29,132 bases of DNA from Trichomonas tenax (GCA_023091735.1 JALKBU010000650.1:1-29132); one strand, 5' to 3'. Positions 19,133-28,284 are shown, numbered from the stretch's first letter. Translations and numbers: made by a program. Notes: a model not told the origin generated them from the sequence alone.

Positions 19133-20032
19133 ATGACTTCTGGGCCTTATCTCGCATCAGCTTCATACGAGTTGATGATCTGTGTTAAAGACCTTTCGAC
19201 AGATCTATCCGTTGCACCAGCTAAATTCCAAATCCAGCAAGCACAAGCGAATAGAATGATTCCATATATCGACACAAAATTCCTTGTCGCAAGCAATCCT
19301 TATATTTATCTCTACGATAGAACGCTTCGTACCCAGAAACATATGCAAATGTATCAAGGACACCAATCTAATGTCACTGATCTTTGTTTTCACGGCAACT
19401 ATTTATATGCTTGCAGCGAAGACAAGACGTGGCAAAAATGGGAGTTCGGAAAACCAAAGGCACTCAAAGCTGTGCACACAGGATGCTGCTTAAATGCAAT
19501 CGCTTTGATTCAAGACAAAACTGTACTGATAACAGGCAACGATCACGGACAAATCGAAGCATGGAACGCAAACACGACAGAAAAAATAACAACAGCGAAG
19601 CTCGGACCAAGTCCAATTAGATCAATCGCTGAATGCGGCAAGAACGGACCAATTGTTGCTGGCCTTCAAGATGGCCATGTTGTGCTCTTCACATACAATA
19701 ATAATGAAATCACTATTACAAAAACTTTCGAAGCTCACCAAAATATCTTAACTCGTGTTGCAGCTTCAGCTGATGGTAAGTTCTTTGCAACTGCTTCTGC
19801 TGATTCTACTGCTATAGTTTGGAACGTTGAAACATGCGATATTAATATGAAGCTCGAAGATAAAGCCCAAACACAGTGGATATGGGATGTCTGTTTCTCA
19901 AACGATGGAAAATACGTCGTTACTGGCGGTACCGATAAGACATGCCGTGTTTGGGGTTTAGAGGAAAAGAAGCTTCTTACAACCGTAGAGTGGCATCAAA
20001 AGGGCGTTACATGCCTTACTTTATTACAATAA
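19133..20032 (+). CDS. LST8: LST8-type WD40 protein (TOR complex subunit)
   Basis: This encodes 299 residues (usual LST8 length about 300-326), starting at the only sensible ATG (MTSGPYLASASYE). The protein is all WD40 blades, about seven. Diagnostic similarities to mLST8/GbetaL are the second blade with QANRM....FLVASNPYIYLYD, the AH....VAASADGKFFATASAD block with WNV, and the final WIWDVCFSNDGKYVVTGGTD followed by CRVWGLEEKKL and WHQKGVTCLTLLQ (family: WMWGCAF...YIVTASSDN, RLW, GHQKAVVCLAF). The known role is binding the kinase domain of TOR and stabilising TORC1 and TORC2 in the cytoplasm and on endomembranes. No extra domains. It is first of four co-oriented genes but is separated by 680 bp from the next, so it is not an operon. 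A different small WD40 protein cannot be wholly excluded, but the C-terminus fits LST8 best. Confidence 0.8.
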   Translation: MTSGPYLASASYELMICVKDLSTDLSVAPAKFQIQQAQANRMIPYIDTKFLVASNPYIYLYDRTLRTQKHMQMYQGHQSNVTDLCFHGNYLYACSEDKTWQKWEFGKPKALKAVHTGCCLNAIALIQDKTVLITGNDHGQIEAWNANTTEKITTAKLGPSPIRSIAECGKNGPIVAGLQDGHVVLFTYNNNEITITKTFEAHQNILTRVAASADGKFFATASADSTAIVWNVETCDINMKLEDKAQTQWIWDVCFSNDGKYVVTGGTDKTCRVWGLEEKKLLTTVEWHQKGVTCLTLLQ

Positions 20033-20373
20033 ATATTTTACTTTCCATATATGAAACAAAAAATTATCGAAATTTTATCATTTTTAAATACCCCAATAAG
20101 TAATATGCCTCGATTGCATTAACGTTTTCGGTTTGTTATAAGATAGAATGATAAAAATATATTGCGATAAAATCAAATTAAAGTTTTGATTGTTGGTATT
20201 AAATGTATGTGTATATTTTAGGTATTATATTATTTGGGTACGTTACTTTTGATATTATAGCTTGAAGATTTGTAGGGTATAATAAAGAGACACGAAAAGT
20301 GACATGTTTACATGGCAGTTCTAAATATGTTTTGACATGTAAAGTCTGCCATTATAACAAAGGGTGTTCTATT

Positions 20374-20490
20374 AAGCTTGATGGACTCCCTAGCAAGCTT
20401 AATACGCACTCTAACAAACTTGAATTGAACTCTAAGAAGCTTAATAGACTCTAATAAGATTTGCCGATGCTATAACAAGCTTAATTAAAT
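20374..20490 (+). repeat. Degenerate 21-bp tandem repeat, about six units
   Basis: Unit AAGCTTAATAGACTCTAACA with variation. Unit starts fall at 20374, 20395, 20416, 20437, 20456 and 20477, a near-constant 21-bp spacing, so about two helical turns. It lies about 220-340 bp upstream of the FKBP15-like gene. Confidence 0.75.
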
Positions 20491-20493
20491 ATT

Positions 20494-20620
20494 GGCATAG
20501 ATTTAATATATGTAAATAGAAGGCTGGATCAATAGAGTCAATATATGATGTGATATATGTAAATAGGTTCAAACAGTCTTCTATATGGCGTAGATTTAAT
20601 ATATCAAATAAAAGGCTGGA
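20494..20620 (+). repeat. 34-bp direct repeat, two copies
   Basis: GGCATAGATTTAATATATGT and onward to AAGGCTGGA (20494-20528) recurs as GGCGTAGATTTAATATATCA to AAGGCTGGA (20587-20620). The stretch between carries two GATATATGTAAATAG-like words, suggesting local duplication. Confidence 0.7.
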
Positions 20621-20712
20621 ATTCAATATTAAGCGAGAAAGTGTATATGAAAAGGTTAAAAATGAAATAAAAATTAAGTATGAAGTGCTGGAAATTGACA
20701 AAAAAACCGTCA

Positions 20713-22377
20713 ATGAGTGCTCCAGTTCGCGCATCAATCATTACATTATCATTTTTAAATCCTCAGACAAATCAATATCAGCAAATGGGACAACTTCCTA
20801 TCGTTGCTATGCGTGTTCAAGGCAAACTTCAAATTATTTTATTAAAATCGAAGACTGCTGCATTATTTGGCATTGATCCTTATGAAGTCAACAACTGGAC
20901 AATCACAAACCAGGTTTATGCAACTTATGTCGACAAAAACAACAGAGTTTGGCTTTTCTTATTCAAAAATGCTGAAGAATGTCTCTTATTTTCGATGATT
21001 GCGCTGTACGGAAAGCTCAAATCTAGATATGGTGCTCCTTTAGTTCTTATTAACAACAATGGCACTCAAATTATGCCAACACAAGATATCAAAGTAGATT
21101 CGAAAGTTTATAGTCTCAAAGAGGCAAGCCTTGACAATCCGACAATTCAAGAAGATATCTCGATTTACCCTACAGATACAACACCATTGCAAAATCTTTT
21201 CAATGGCGGATTTTACGGTGCAACACATTTAGTCCTTTACGAAGATGATTTCGTGGCTGTTGCAACTGTACGCGATCCAAATGGCACAAATGCAAAGCCA
21301 CAGGAACAAGTTGCTGAACAATCTTTGCCACCGACACAAACATCTGCTCCAGTCGAAACACCGAAGCAGGAAGTTAAGGTAGTTGAAGGAGCAAAACCAG
21401 CGCCAGTCGAGGAGCCTAAAAAAGCTGAAGAACTGAAGAAGATCGAGGAATCAAAGAAGATTGAAGTTCCTAAAAAAACTGAAGAGCCAAATAAGGTTGA
21501 AGAAAAACCAAAACAAACCTTCGAAGAAAAGAAATTTGAACATAAGATTGAAGATAAACCAGAACAGAAGAAAGACAAAGCAGTTTTCGATGCACAGCTC
21601 GAACAAATTCGTAACGAAATGTACAACAAATTCAACGAACTCAGCAAGATGGTTACATCGATTAAACGCCAACAGCAATCGAGAGCTACAACTCCACAGT
21701 CATCAGACATCTTAGTCGCATCTGTGGAACGTTTGATTCGTGAAAATGAGCTCAAAGATAGACTTATTGCCGAAAAGCAACAGTTAATCGAAATGTTAAA
21801 TGCAAAGAAGAACAACACTCAAGAAAGAGATGAGCTTAGAAAGCAGCTTGCTGACCTCACTGCCAGAGTTAGCGCCACAAAGGAAGCAACTAGAAAGAAG
21901 CAGGAAGAAAAGAAGGAGTTGGAAACAAGAATCGAAGCATTACAAAAGAAAGTCACTGCTGCTAAAAGCGACAGTGAATCGCGTCTTGCTTCAATCCGTC
22001 GTGAACTTGAAGCTGAGCGCCAGAAAACAATGCAGGACCTTGAGCAGTCCAAGCAGCAGCTCCAGTGGTCTGTCAACAAAGCTGATGAAGAAGTTAAGGA
22101 GTTAAGGAAGAAATTAGCTGAAGCTGAGGCATTGAACAAAGAGTTGAAAGCTAAGAGTGGCGTAGACTCTGCTAAGGAACTTCAAAAGCTTAAAGCAGCC
22201 GCTGACACACTCCTTATTAACACTGTAAAGAAACTTGTTGCAGGTGTATTCCAGAACTGCCAGAAGGTTTTCTCTTCATCCAATGAATTCGATGGCGCCC
22301 AAGTTATTAAAGGCGTTCGTGCCGCTTTACAATCCCAGGCAGAACAGATCTTATCTGAACTTGAACCAGATGATTAG
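20713..22377 (+). CDS. FKBP15/WAFL-like WH1 and coiled-coil protein
   Basis: This encodes 554 residues from ATG at 20713 (MSAPVRASIITLSF); the frame also has an ATG at 20680, whose 11 extra residues (MKCWKLTKKPS) look like leader. Residues 1-105 resemble a WH1/EVH1 domain (FLNPQTNQYQQMGQLPIV, VYATYVDKNNRVWLFLF). Residues about 105-195 are beta-rich where FKBP15 has its FKBP domain, but the FKBP active-site residues are not recognisable. A Pro/Glu/Lys-rich linker (205-285) with repeated EPKK/EESKK follows, then a long coiled coil (about 285-490). The end (VKKLVAGVFQNCQKVF and VIKGVRAALQSQAEQIL) matches the conserved block closing the FKBP15 coiled coil (VMNQVF..LR..F, then IL.TI). FKBP15/WAFL links early endosomes to the actin cytoskeleton; the same role here is inference. 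Alternative: a generic WH1 coiled-coil actin regulator. Confidence 0.8.
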   Translation: MSAPVRASIITLSFLNPQTNQYQQMGQLPIVAMRVQGKLQIILLKSKTAALFGIDPYEVNNWTITNQVYATYVDKNNRVWLFLFKNAEECLLFSMIALYGKLKSRYGAPLVLINNNGTQIMPTQDIKVDSKVYSLKEASLDNPTIQEDISIYPTDTTPLQNLFNGGFYGATHLVLYEDDFVAVATVRDPNGTNAKPQEQVAEQSLPPTQTSAPVETPKQEVKVVEGAKPAPVEEPKKAEELKKIEESKKIEVPKKTEEPNKVEEKPKQTFEEKKFEHKIEDKPEQKKDKAVFDAQLEQIRNEMYNKFNELSKMVTSIKRQQQSRATTPQSSDILVASVERLIRENELKDRLIAEKQQLIEMLNAKKNNTQERDELRKQLADLTARVSATKEATRKKQEEKKELETRIEALQKKVTAAKSDSESRLASIRRELEAERQKTMQDLEQSKQQLQWSVNKADEEVKELRKKLAEAEALNKELKAKSGVDSAKELQKLKAAADTLLINTVKKLVAGVFQNCQKVFSSSNEFDGAQVIKGVRAALQSQAEQILSELEPDD

Positions 22378-22532
22378 ATCTAATTTTATCTGTCATATGT
22401 TTAGTTTGATAAAAATAATTAAAAATCGTCTTCTATTGTTAACGCGTGTTTATACCCTAACAGTGACAGCTCAGTTTTCTTCTCAAATTAATGATTTTGT
22501 GTTCGAAATAAAAATAAAAATGAAATGATTTG

Positions 22533-22545
22533 TCACTTTTTAATA
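22533..22545 (+). promoter_or_regulatory. Candidate Inr (TCACTTTTTAATA) and start decision
   Basis: TCACTTTTTAATA lies 3 nt before the ATG at 22549. It matches most of the T. vaginalis initiator consensus TCAYTWYTCATTA, which typically lies within about 20 nt of the start codon. The frame also has an ATG at 22525, upstream of this element; if the element is the Inr that ATG is not transcribed, so 22549 is preferred. Read inversely it is the AAAAGTGACA word of other genes. Confidence 0.6.
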
Positions 22546-22548
22546 GAG

Positions 22549-24027
22549 ATGGAAGAATTTAAGCTCAATGAAAAGAAATCGATAGCAAGGTCATTTCATG
22601 ATACTTTCAGGATCCACATCGAGATTCCCGAAGATACTGATTATTCAGCTGAAAAAATGCTTGAAAAATTACCAATCGGCGAGAAAAAACTTACATCTGA
22701 TCGATATGATGACATTTACGATGGAATAGTTATAATACTTAACACTGTTTTCCTCAACGATTTTCAAATAAGCAATCAAGCCTTCGAACTTGTTATCAAA
22801 TATTCTTTAATCGATCCAAATCTAAAAGAACTTCAATTAGAGTACACAAATTATCATCCAAAGATCAAAGCACCAAGAATTATCAATTTTTGTCATGCAA
22901 TTATAGCTTTACAAGCAAGATACAATGAAAAATTCGATATGTTAATGCAATATCACTATTTTGATGAATTTGCTAAGAATGCGAGAACAAAACTTCATTT
23001 TGAACTCTTAACAAACTATATTCAAAGTCACGTCGAATTTCTTGAATATATATTGAGAAATACACTATTATTCCAACATTTGGTAGAAGATCTTCAAGCT
23101 TTTGATCGTTCAAATCCAAATACATACTTTTATATAGATCATCAAAGTGTTTTCGAGTTTCTCAACTATTATCTTACAATTTACAACGAGAAAAAGTTAG
23201 GATTTGGTCTTAATGACGAAGTCTTCCTATCAATAATAGGAACCACCAAAAAATATTTAACATATTTAGATATTAGAACAAAACCAACTGTGTTGAAATT
23301 CTTTATTTTACTGTCAAGGATGAGTATTGTGTTTGCTGCAAAATTAGTTAATGAAAACTTAATGAAAACAATTCAAGAATTCTTTGATCCTTATGATATG
23401 CTCCATAAGAATAATTTTTACATATTTGCACTATTTAATGTCATTACAGGTTACAAAGATTTCCATGATTATTTATTTAATGCAGAAATAAATATTTGGG
23501 AATTTATTACGCATGTTCTTGGTAATTCAAGTCCTAATACTCCATTGATAGCTCAAATTGTTGAACTCTCCTGCCATTTAGTCCTCATTCGACCAGATGA
23601 ATCAAAAATGGAAATGATCTATCAATTATTCAATTGTTTGAACTTTGAATTCAAGGAACAAGTATTGTCAGTTGCATTACGAGAGATTTTCCTTCTTTCA
23701 AGCAATGCTTTTCGTATCACTTATATGAATTCAGAATTTTTCTTCCTAATATTGAAATTCGCGACTGAATTAGATATAGAATATGCAAGGAAAGTTGCTT
23801 ATTTAGCACTTGATCTGACAAGAAAACTTAGCGCTACTTCGGATGTTTTGGCTGATGATAGGTTCAGTAGTTTCCTTGAATCGGATGAAGAAATTGTTGA
23901 TTGGCTTAATTCTGTAGATGATAATTATGGTGACATCGTATCAGAAGTTAATCCTCAGCTTGAAGCTTCAATAAATGCTAACAAAGAATTCCTTGATCAT
24001 ATCCTTGAAATGCTGAACGCAGCATGA
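22549..24027 (+). CDS. Alpha-helical solenoid protein, unrecognised
   Basis: This encodes 492 residues from ATG at 22549 (MEEFKLNEKKS), chosen because an Inr-like element lies between it and the ATG at 22525. I do not recognise the family. Apart from a short N-terminal region (IHIEIPEDTD) the sequence is a chain of amphipathic helices rich in Leu, Phe, Ile, Asn and Glu (LHFELLTNYIQSHVEFLEYI, TVLKFFILLSRMSIVFAAKL, ILKFATELDIEYARKVAYLA), typical of ARM/HEAT-like folds. There is no signal peptide; hydrophobic stretches are amphipathic rather than membrane helices. The 171-bp gap to the gene upstream makes this the closest-packed pair here. Trichomonad genomes hold many such ARM-like proteins of unknown role. 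Confidence 0.85.
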   Translation: MEEFKLNEKKSIARSFHDTFRIHIEIPEDTDYSAEKMLEKLPIGEKKLTSDRYDDIYDGIVIILNTVFLNDFQISNQAFELVIKYSLIDPNLKELQLEYTNYHPKIKAPRIINFCHAIIALQARYNEKFDMLMQYHYFDEFAKNARTKLHFELLTNYIQSHVEFLEYILRNTLLFQHLVEDLQAFDRSNPNTYFYIDHQSVFEFLNYYLTIYNEKKLGFGLNDEVFLSIIGTTKKYLTYLDIRTKPTVLKFFILLSRMSIVFAAKLVNENLMKTIQEFFDPYDMLHKNNFYIFALFNVITGYKDFHDYLFNAEINIWEFITHVLGNSSPNTPLIAQIVELSCHLVLIRPDESKMEMIYQLFNCLNFEFKEQVLSVALREIFLLSSNAFRITYMNSEFFFLILKFATELDIEYARKVAYLALDLTRKLSATSDVLADDRFSSFLESDEEIVDWLNSVDDNYGDIVSEVNPQLEASINANKEFLDHILEMLNAA

Positions 24028-24438
24028 CATTTATTTATATTATTGTCTGTAAAATTTATGTTAATTATAACTTGATATTTGTTTAAACATGTAACTTTTG
24101 TATCACTTTAATGACATTTTTCAAACTCACGTTGTTTCAGGATGAGAAATTATTGATTTAGTTTTTTTTTGCACTATATAATGATATTTACTTCACTTTA
24201 GTTGTGTGAAGGTATTTTAATTGATGTTTTAATTCAGATGTTATAATTAAAAGAATATGTGCATATGTTCAACATTGAAATATAATATGATTTCATTGAG
24301 AAGATTATTTTCGATGCAATATTATATGACATGGTACAGAAAGTGAATAAAATTGGATTTGTGATTTCAGAAGCTTGAAATATAATAAATCAGAACATTG
24401 AATGAAATTATGGACACCAAAAAGTGACAAATAAAGTG
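24028..24438. other. AT-rich spacer and promoter of the coiled-coil gene
   Basis: No gene. TATCACTTTAATGACA lies at about 24101-24116. The main feature is AAAAAGTGACA right before the next gene. Confidence 0.4.
24419..24429 (+). promoter_or_regulatory. AAAAAGTGACA start-proximal motif
   Basis: AAAAAGTGACA ends 9 nt before the ATG at 24439. Over 17 positions (AAAAGTGACAAAT.AA) it is nearly identical to the sequence before the Nup98-like gene at 10628, although the genes are unrelated. This argues for a shared promoter element. The GTG in it gives the frame a false start at 24424. Confidence 0.45.
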
Positions 24439-26331
24439 ATGTTTGGGAGTTTTGTGACAACTCCCAATCTTAGAGCGATGCGGAACGAATTGAAGCAAAA
24501 CGAAAAGAATCTGACGCGTGAAATCAACGAAATGCTCGGTTTGGCTCAAAAAATTCCAGAGAAAGAAAAATTATTTCGCGAACTTCAGAATAATAAGAAC
24601 TTAATTTTCGAATCAACGGCTGAATTATGCAATAAATATTCGGAATTAAAGAACAGAAATCAAATTCTTCGTAATGAAAATATTGTTCTTCAGAAATTAT
24701 GCGATAACATACAGAAAAGAATAGAAGAAAATGCTGGAATCGATACAGGAGATCTTAGCGTTGCACATCGTCAACAAATAATTCAAGCTGTTCAACAAGT
24801 TTTTACAAATATTGATAACGAATACACTTACATCAATATTGATCAATTAAAAGAAGAGCTTGATGCAGTTTTGAAAGAAAGGCATCGTCTTGATGATGAA
24901 TTACTTCTATTCAAAGAATTATTCGAAGAAACAGAAACTCCTGTTTCTCTTGACTCAATAATTGAACAATATTCGAATGGGCCAGAGTGTGATGATATCT
25001 ATGAGATGATGAGATTTCAAAATTATCCTAATTTTGATGAATCTCCTCAGATTCAAGAAATTCATAATTCAACAGCTGATCCTAAAACCACAAAAACAGA
25101 TCAGATTGTTTCAAACATAGAAAATCAAATTACACAAAATAATAATATTAATAATTATATTAATTCAATATATAAAGAGCAACGCAACTTCATTCGTCAC
25201 TCTGCGGAATATGCATCCAACAGCAAGAACATTTCTAAATCATTAGAACAACTTGAACAAAAGATTGAAGATGCAGGCGAAATTGGCTCAATAGAAATTA
25301 CTCCACTTTCTTACACAAAAAAAATTGATGGGTGCAAATCAAACATTAATCCAATAGAGATATTATCCGAAGATTTCAAGGAAATGACAAATAATGCACT
25401 TTCTCAGCTTCCAACTGTTACATTTTTCGAAGACTCTATTGCAAGAGCTCAGGAGTCACTTTCCATCAATACAGACATCAGATTTCCAAGTCCAGAAGTT
25501 AAAAAGACTCAATATGATAGCGATGAATTGACGGATTTATATTTTCAAGTTTTAAGACTCTCAAGGATAAAGAAAGGAGACGAAATTCAGCACAACGAAA
25601 CAACAGAAATGAAGCAAACTATCGATCAACAAGGCCAAACTCAAGAACATATTGAAATACCAGAAATCGATAATAAGAACTTCGAGGAATTTATTGACAA
25701 AGCAAATTTAGTTCTTCCACCTTTGCTTTCAGAATCATTCACTAAAGATGGCCTTCGTGATGAATACCACCAAGAAGAGGAAGATGTGTTTATTGAATTC
25801 GAAGTTACAGATTCTTACAAAGAAAGAATCAATCATTTTCATGATATTGTTGGACAGATCAAATCCCTTCAATTTTCTCAAGATCCAATTTTAATGCGCC
25901 CTCAAGATGTAACAACATCTATTGTAAATCCAGATAAAGTTGATGTTCATTCTGTCGTTTCGAGTGTTGATCAGCTCCTCTCTAGAACAGATGCTGACAT
26001 CGAAAAAGAAATTGATGCAATCAGACAGAAGACGAAACATTTCAGAATGAAGAGTGAAGATATTGAAAGTCAATATGATGAAGATGTTGCATCAATGAAT
26101 AGAGAGATCCTTAAACTGGATTATCTGATTTCAGTCGCTAAGAAAGAACTTTCCAATAAAACAGCAACATCCAACATATCAAAAAAGAGAGTTGAGCTGT
26201 TGAGAAGCGAATTGGCTGATGCTAACAGGCAGTGCGACTCAATAGATACTCCAAAGAAATCAATCAGCGAATTGGAAACAGACATTAACAAGTTGAAGCG
26301 CAAGATTGGAAGTTTCCATAATATCAAATAA
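24439..26331 (+). CDS. Coiled-coil protein, unrecognised
   Basis: This encodes 630 residues from ATG at 24439 (MFGSFVTTPNLRAM). There are coiled coils near residues 10-105 (MRNELKQNEKNLTREINEML, NRNQILRNENIVLQKLCDNI), 130-165 (LDAVLKERHRLDDELLLF) and about 540-628 (IEKEIDAIRQKTKHF, VELLRSELADANRQC, DINKLKRKIGS). The middle is acidic and Asn/Gln-rich with a low-complexity patch (QNNNINNYIN) and weak helix content. No membrane segment or enzyme motif. The two terminal coiled coils with a disordered middle suggest a structural or cytoskeletal, centrosomal or kinetochore-type protein, but nothing in the sequence settles which. Confidence 0.85.
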   Translation: MFGSFVTTPNLRAMRNELKQNEKNLTREINEMLGLAQKIPEKEKLFRELQNNKNLIFESTAELCNKYSELKNRNQILRNENIVLQKLCDNIQKRIEENAGIDTGDLSVAHRQQIIQAVQQVFTNIDNEYTYINIDQLKEELDAVLKERHRLDDELLLFKELFEETETPVSLDSIIEQYSNGPECDDIYEMMRFQNYPNFDESPQIQEIHNSTADPKTTKTDQIVSNIENQITQNNNINNYINSIYKEQRNFIRHSAEYASNSKNISKSLEQLEQKIEDAGEIGSIEITPLSYTKKIDGCKSNINPIEILSEDFKEMTNNALSQLPTVTFFEDSIARAQESLSINTDIRFPSPEVKKTQYDSDELTDLYFQVLRLSRIKKGDEIQHNETTEMKQTIDQQGQTQEHIEIPEIDNKNFEEFIDKANLVLPPLLSESFTKDGLRDEYHQEEEDVFIEFEVTDSYKERINHFHDIVGQIKSLQFSQDPILMRPQDVTTSIVNPDKVDVHSVVSSVDQLLSRTDADIEKEIDAIRQKTKHFRMKSEDIESQYDEDVASMNREILKLDYLISVAKKELSNKTATSNISKKRVELLRSELADANRQCDSIDTPKKSISELETDINKLKRKIGSFHNIK

Positions 26332-27335
26332 CTTATTTTGTATATATATATAGATAATATAAATGTGTTTATTTTTCAAAATTCTAATATAAACTTTATA
26401 ATAACTAAAACAAATAAAATGAGATTAAGAATATGGAATGATATTTTGTTGATTTTGTGGACTTAGTTTGTTCATTCCTCGTCTAAACTTAAGTGGATCA
26501 AGTGTATTATAGCTGTCATTATTTATAATATTGTTGTATTGTGTCCGATGTCAAAAAGTGACGGGAAAACTATGTTGTAATGAATAACCTTAATCTCTCT
26601 ATAATAAATATATTTATACAACTAAATTTGTAAAATAATTGGGAACTGATTATTAATAATAACAGTAAGGGGATTAACATACCTTAATCTAGTAATTTTC
26701 GAGAAAAAGCGATTTTATGTTTCTTCACTTATAACATCTTTATCTCTCGATACAATGACTTTTTATTTGCAATCTATTGGTTATAATTATTTCAGATTTG
26801 CTTCGTTTTTGGTTATTCACATTTCAAAGAGCCTGCTCTCGATGAGGTCCATTTAGCGATCTTAGACAACCGAAATGCATGAGGCTGGTCTTTGATGCTT
26901 TCATACACATTAACCTCATTAAAAATGGATGCTCTAATACTTGGCACATTCATTCGATGCAAATATTGAGTCGAAAAATTACTTTTCATACTTAATTCGA
27001 GACTGAAATAGCCGATTTACTTGGGAGTAATGAATAAGAAGCCAAAAGCAATTCAATATGATTTAATAGACTCAATGTCATTGCTTTCATTTGTAAGAAC
27101 GCAAAGCCTTTTAACGGAGAAACGATATCAGAAGAAAGATGAAAATGCCCCTTCATCGAAGAAGAGTGTTTTGCTGCTGTTAGGAAGCAGCATAAGAACT
27201 TGTATGAAATAAAATAGAAATGAACATTAATGTTTATTTTAGATTCCATCGCTGAAGAATTCATGATGGATTTATTTGTTAATAAATAAAAAATTGCATG
27301 GTATATAGCTCTGAAAACTGTTTTTAAATAGACCA
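26332..27335. other. Gene-poor region with dispersed repeat copy 2
   Basis: No supportable gene. AAAAAGTGACGGG lies at 26554-26566. The repeat at about 26570-26830 matches 17120-17470. On the minus strand, 26820-26955 reads as an open stretch (IFNEVNVYESIKDQPHAFRL) that could be a scrap of an old protein. The 114-codon minus frame 26992-27336 and the plus frame 27021-27212 oppose each other and neither is convincing. Confidence 0.4.
26570..26830 (+). repeat. Dispersed repeat, copy 2
   Basis: Collinear with 17120-17470, sharing TTATACAACTAAATT, AATTTTCGAGAAAAAGCGAT, TTTATCTCTCGAT and GGTTATAATTATTTCAGATT, then TTCGTTTTT. It is diverged at many positions, so it is an old copy. Same orientation, about 9.4 kb from copy 1. 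Confidence 0.55.
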
Positions 27336-27973
27336 TTAAAATGGGGAAAAATCAATACATATCATAATATTAATGGGAAGTGAAAATATTTTCAAACAAT
27401 ACCTAACTTCGATAGTAGCAGAAAAAGGAATACTCATAATAAAGTCTTGATACCCTTTGGGTACTCTATTTATAAAGTTAGAATGATTGTAAAAAGCTTT
27501 AAACGAGAGCATTCGTCCTGGTGATCCGGATCCAATTGCAATACTCCAATAAGGGTCTTTTGCAATCTCAAAATTAATTGATTGATATATTTGGTTGTTC
27601 TTCACAATGAAGAATAGTTTCTCATAGATATTAAGGCAAATCAGATATCTGGTATTTGTTTTTAATGTGTTTGTTTCGGATTTCTCAACGATAATATTTG
27701 ATGGATAATTTTGATGACGAATATAGAATATTCCATATGAGGCAAATACTAAATAGTAGTTAATTCCACTCCTAAATGCGAATAAAGGCCATCCACCTGA
27801 AATACATTCAAATTCATAACAAAACTTTCCAAAATTATGTGATTCTTTCGATGTGTGACAATTATGTGGTGACAAATACGTATTTGAAAGAGTTTTACCT
27901 TCATTTTCATAGATGGAGAATAAAGGCACTCATCAGGTGACTCAAAATAAACGAACGATAAATTAAATGACAC
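27336..27973 (-). pseudogene. Beta-rich protein, copy A (best preserved of three)
   Basis: The main frame (27929 down to 27336, 197 codons) starts at a GTG with no ATG in its first 150 codons. An earlier frame from 27973 (SFNLSFVYFESPDECLYSPS) joins it by a frameshift near 27905. It is therefore a broken gene or one with an unseen start. The sequence is strand-rich with aromatic residues: GGWPLFAFRSGINYYLVFAS, GIFYIRHQNYPSNI, DPYWSIAIGSGSPGRMLSF, PKGYQDFIMS. This suggests a beta-sandwich of ConA/SPRY type, but I cannot identify the family. Two more damaged copies lie at 28005-28280 and 28740-29000 on the same strand, so it is a local tandem family. AAAAGTGTCA lies at the 5' edge (27969-27979). 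Confidence 0.55.
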
Positions 27974-28004
27974 TTTTATGATCAGATTTCATTCAAACTT
28001 ATTT

Positions 28005-28280
28005 CAAAGAATATTTGTTGCCATAGAATTGTTTTCTGATTTTTCAACATGAACATCAATCTGAAAATTTTGATGCCTTATATAGAACAATCCAGTTGAT
28101 ACATATATCAAAGAGTAGTTAATTCCACTGCTGAATGCAAACAATGGGAAATTTCCTATTAGCCATTCAGACTCATAACAAAGCCATCTGAATTATATGA
28201 TTCTTTGGAAGAATAACAAAGATCAGGTGACCAAAATGGATTTGAAAGTGTTTTTCCTTCATTTTCATAAACGGAGGCTA
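28005..28280 (-). pseudogene. Beta-rich protein, copy B fragment
   Basis: Minus-strand reading gives EGKTLSNPFWSPDLCYSSKE, a frame break near the word SLNG, then GNFPLFAFSSGINYSLIYVS and GLFYIRHQN, then KSENNS and a stop. It matches copy A (EGKTLSNTYLSP, GINYYLVFASYGIFYIRHQN, KSETNT). Homology ends near 28010, and at the 5' side near 28278 where unrelated plus-strand sequence begins. Not functional. Confidence 0.75.
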
Positions 28281-28284
28281 AATT

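Larger units (their letters stand above)
20033..20712. other. Spacer with motif pair and tandem repeats
   Basis: Contains AAAAGTGACATG at 20295-20306, TTTGACATGTAAAG at 20331-20344, a 7-bp stem (ATGGCAG/CTGCCAT), a 21-bp-period tandem repeat and a 34-bp direct repeat (listed separately). The first ATG at 20680 in frame with the next gene lies in AT-rich leader. No gene. Confidence 0.5.

Noticed and set aside
21237..21818. 193-codon minus-strand frame inside the FKBP15-like gene
   Set aside because: Antisense shadow of the Lys/Glu-rich linker and coiled coil; Ser/Phe/Cys-rich composition is what such a shadow gives.
26992..27336. 114-codon minus-strand frame
   Set aside because: Opposed by another frame on the plus strand, no family features, and lies in repeat debris.
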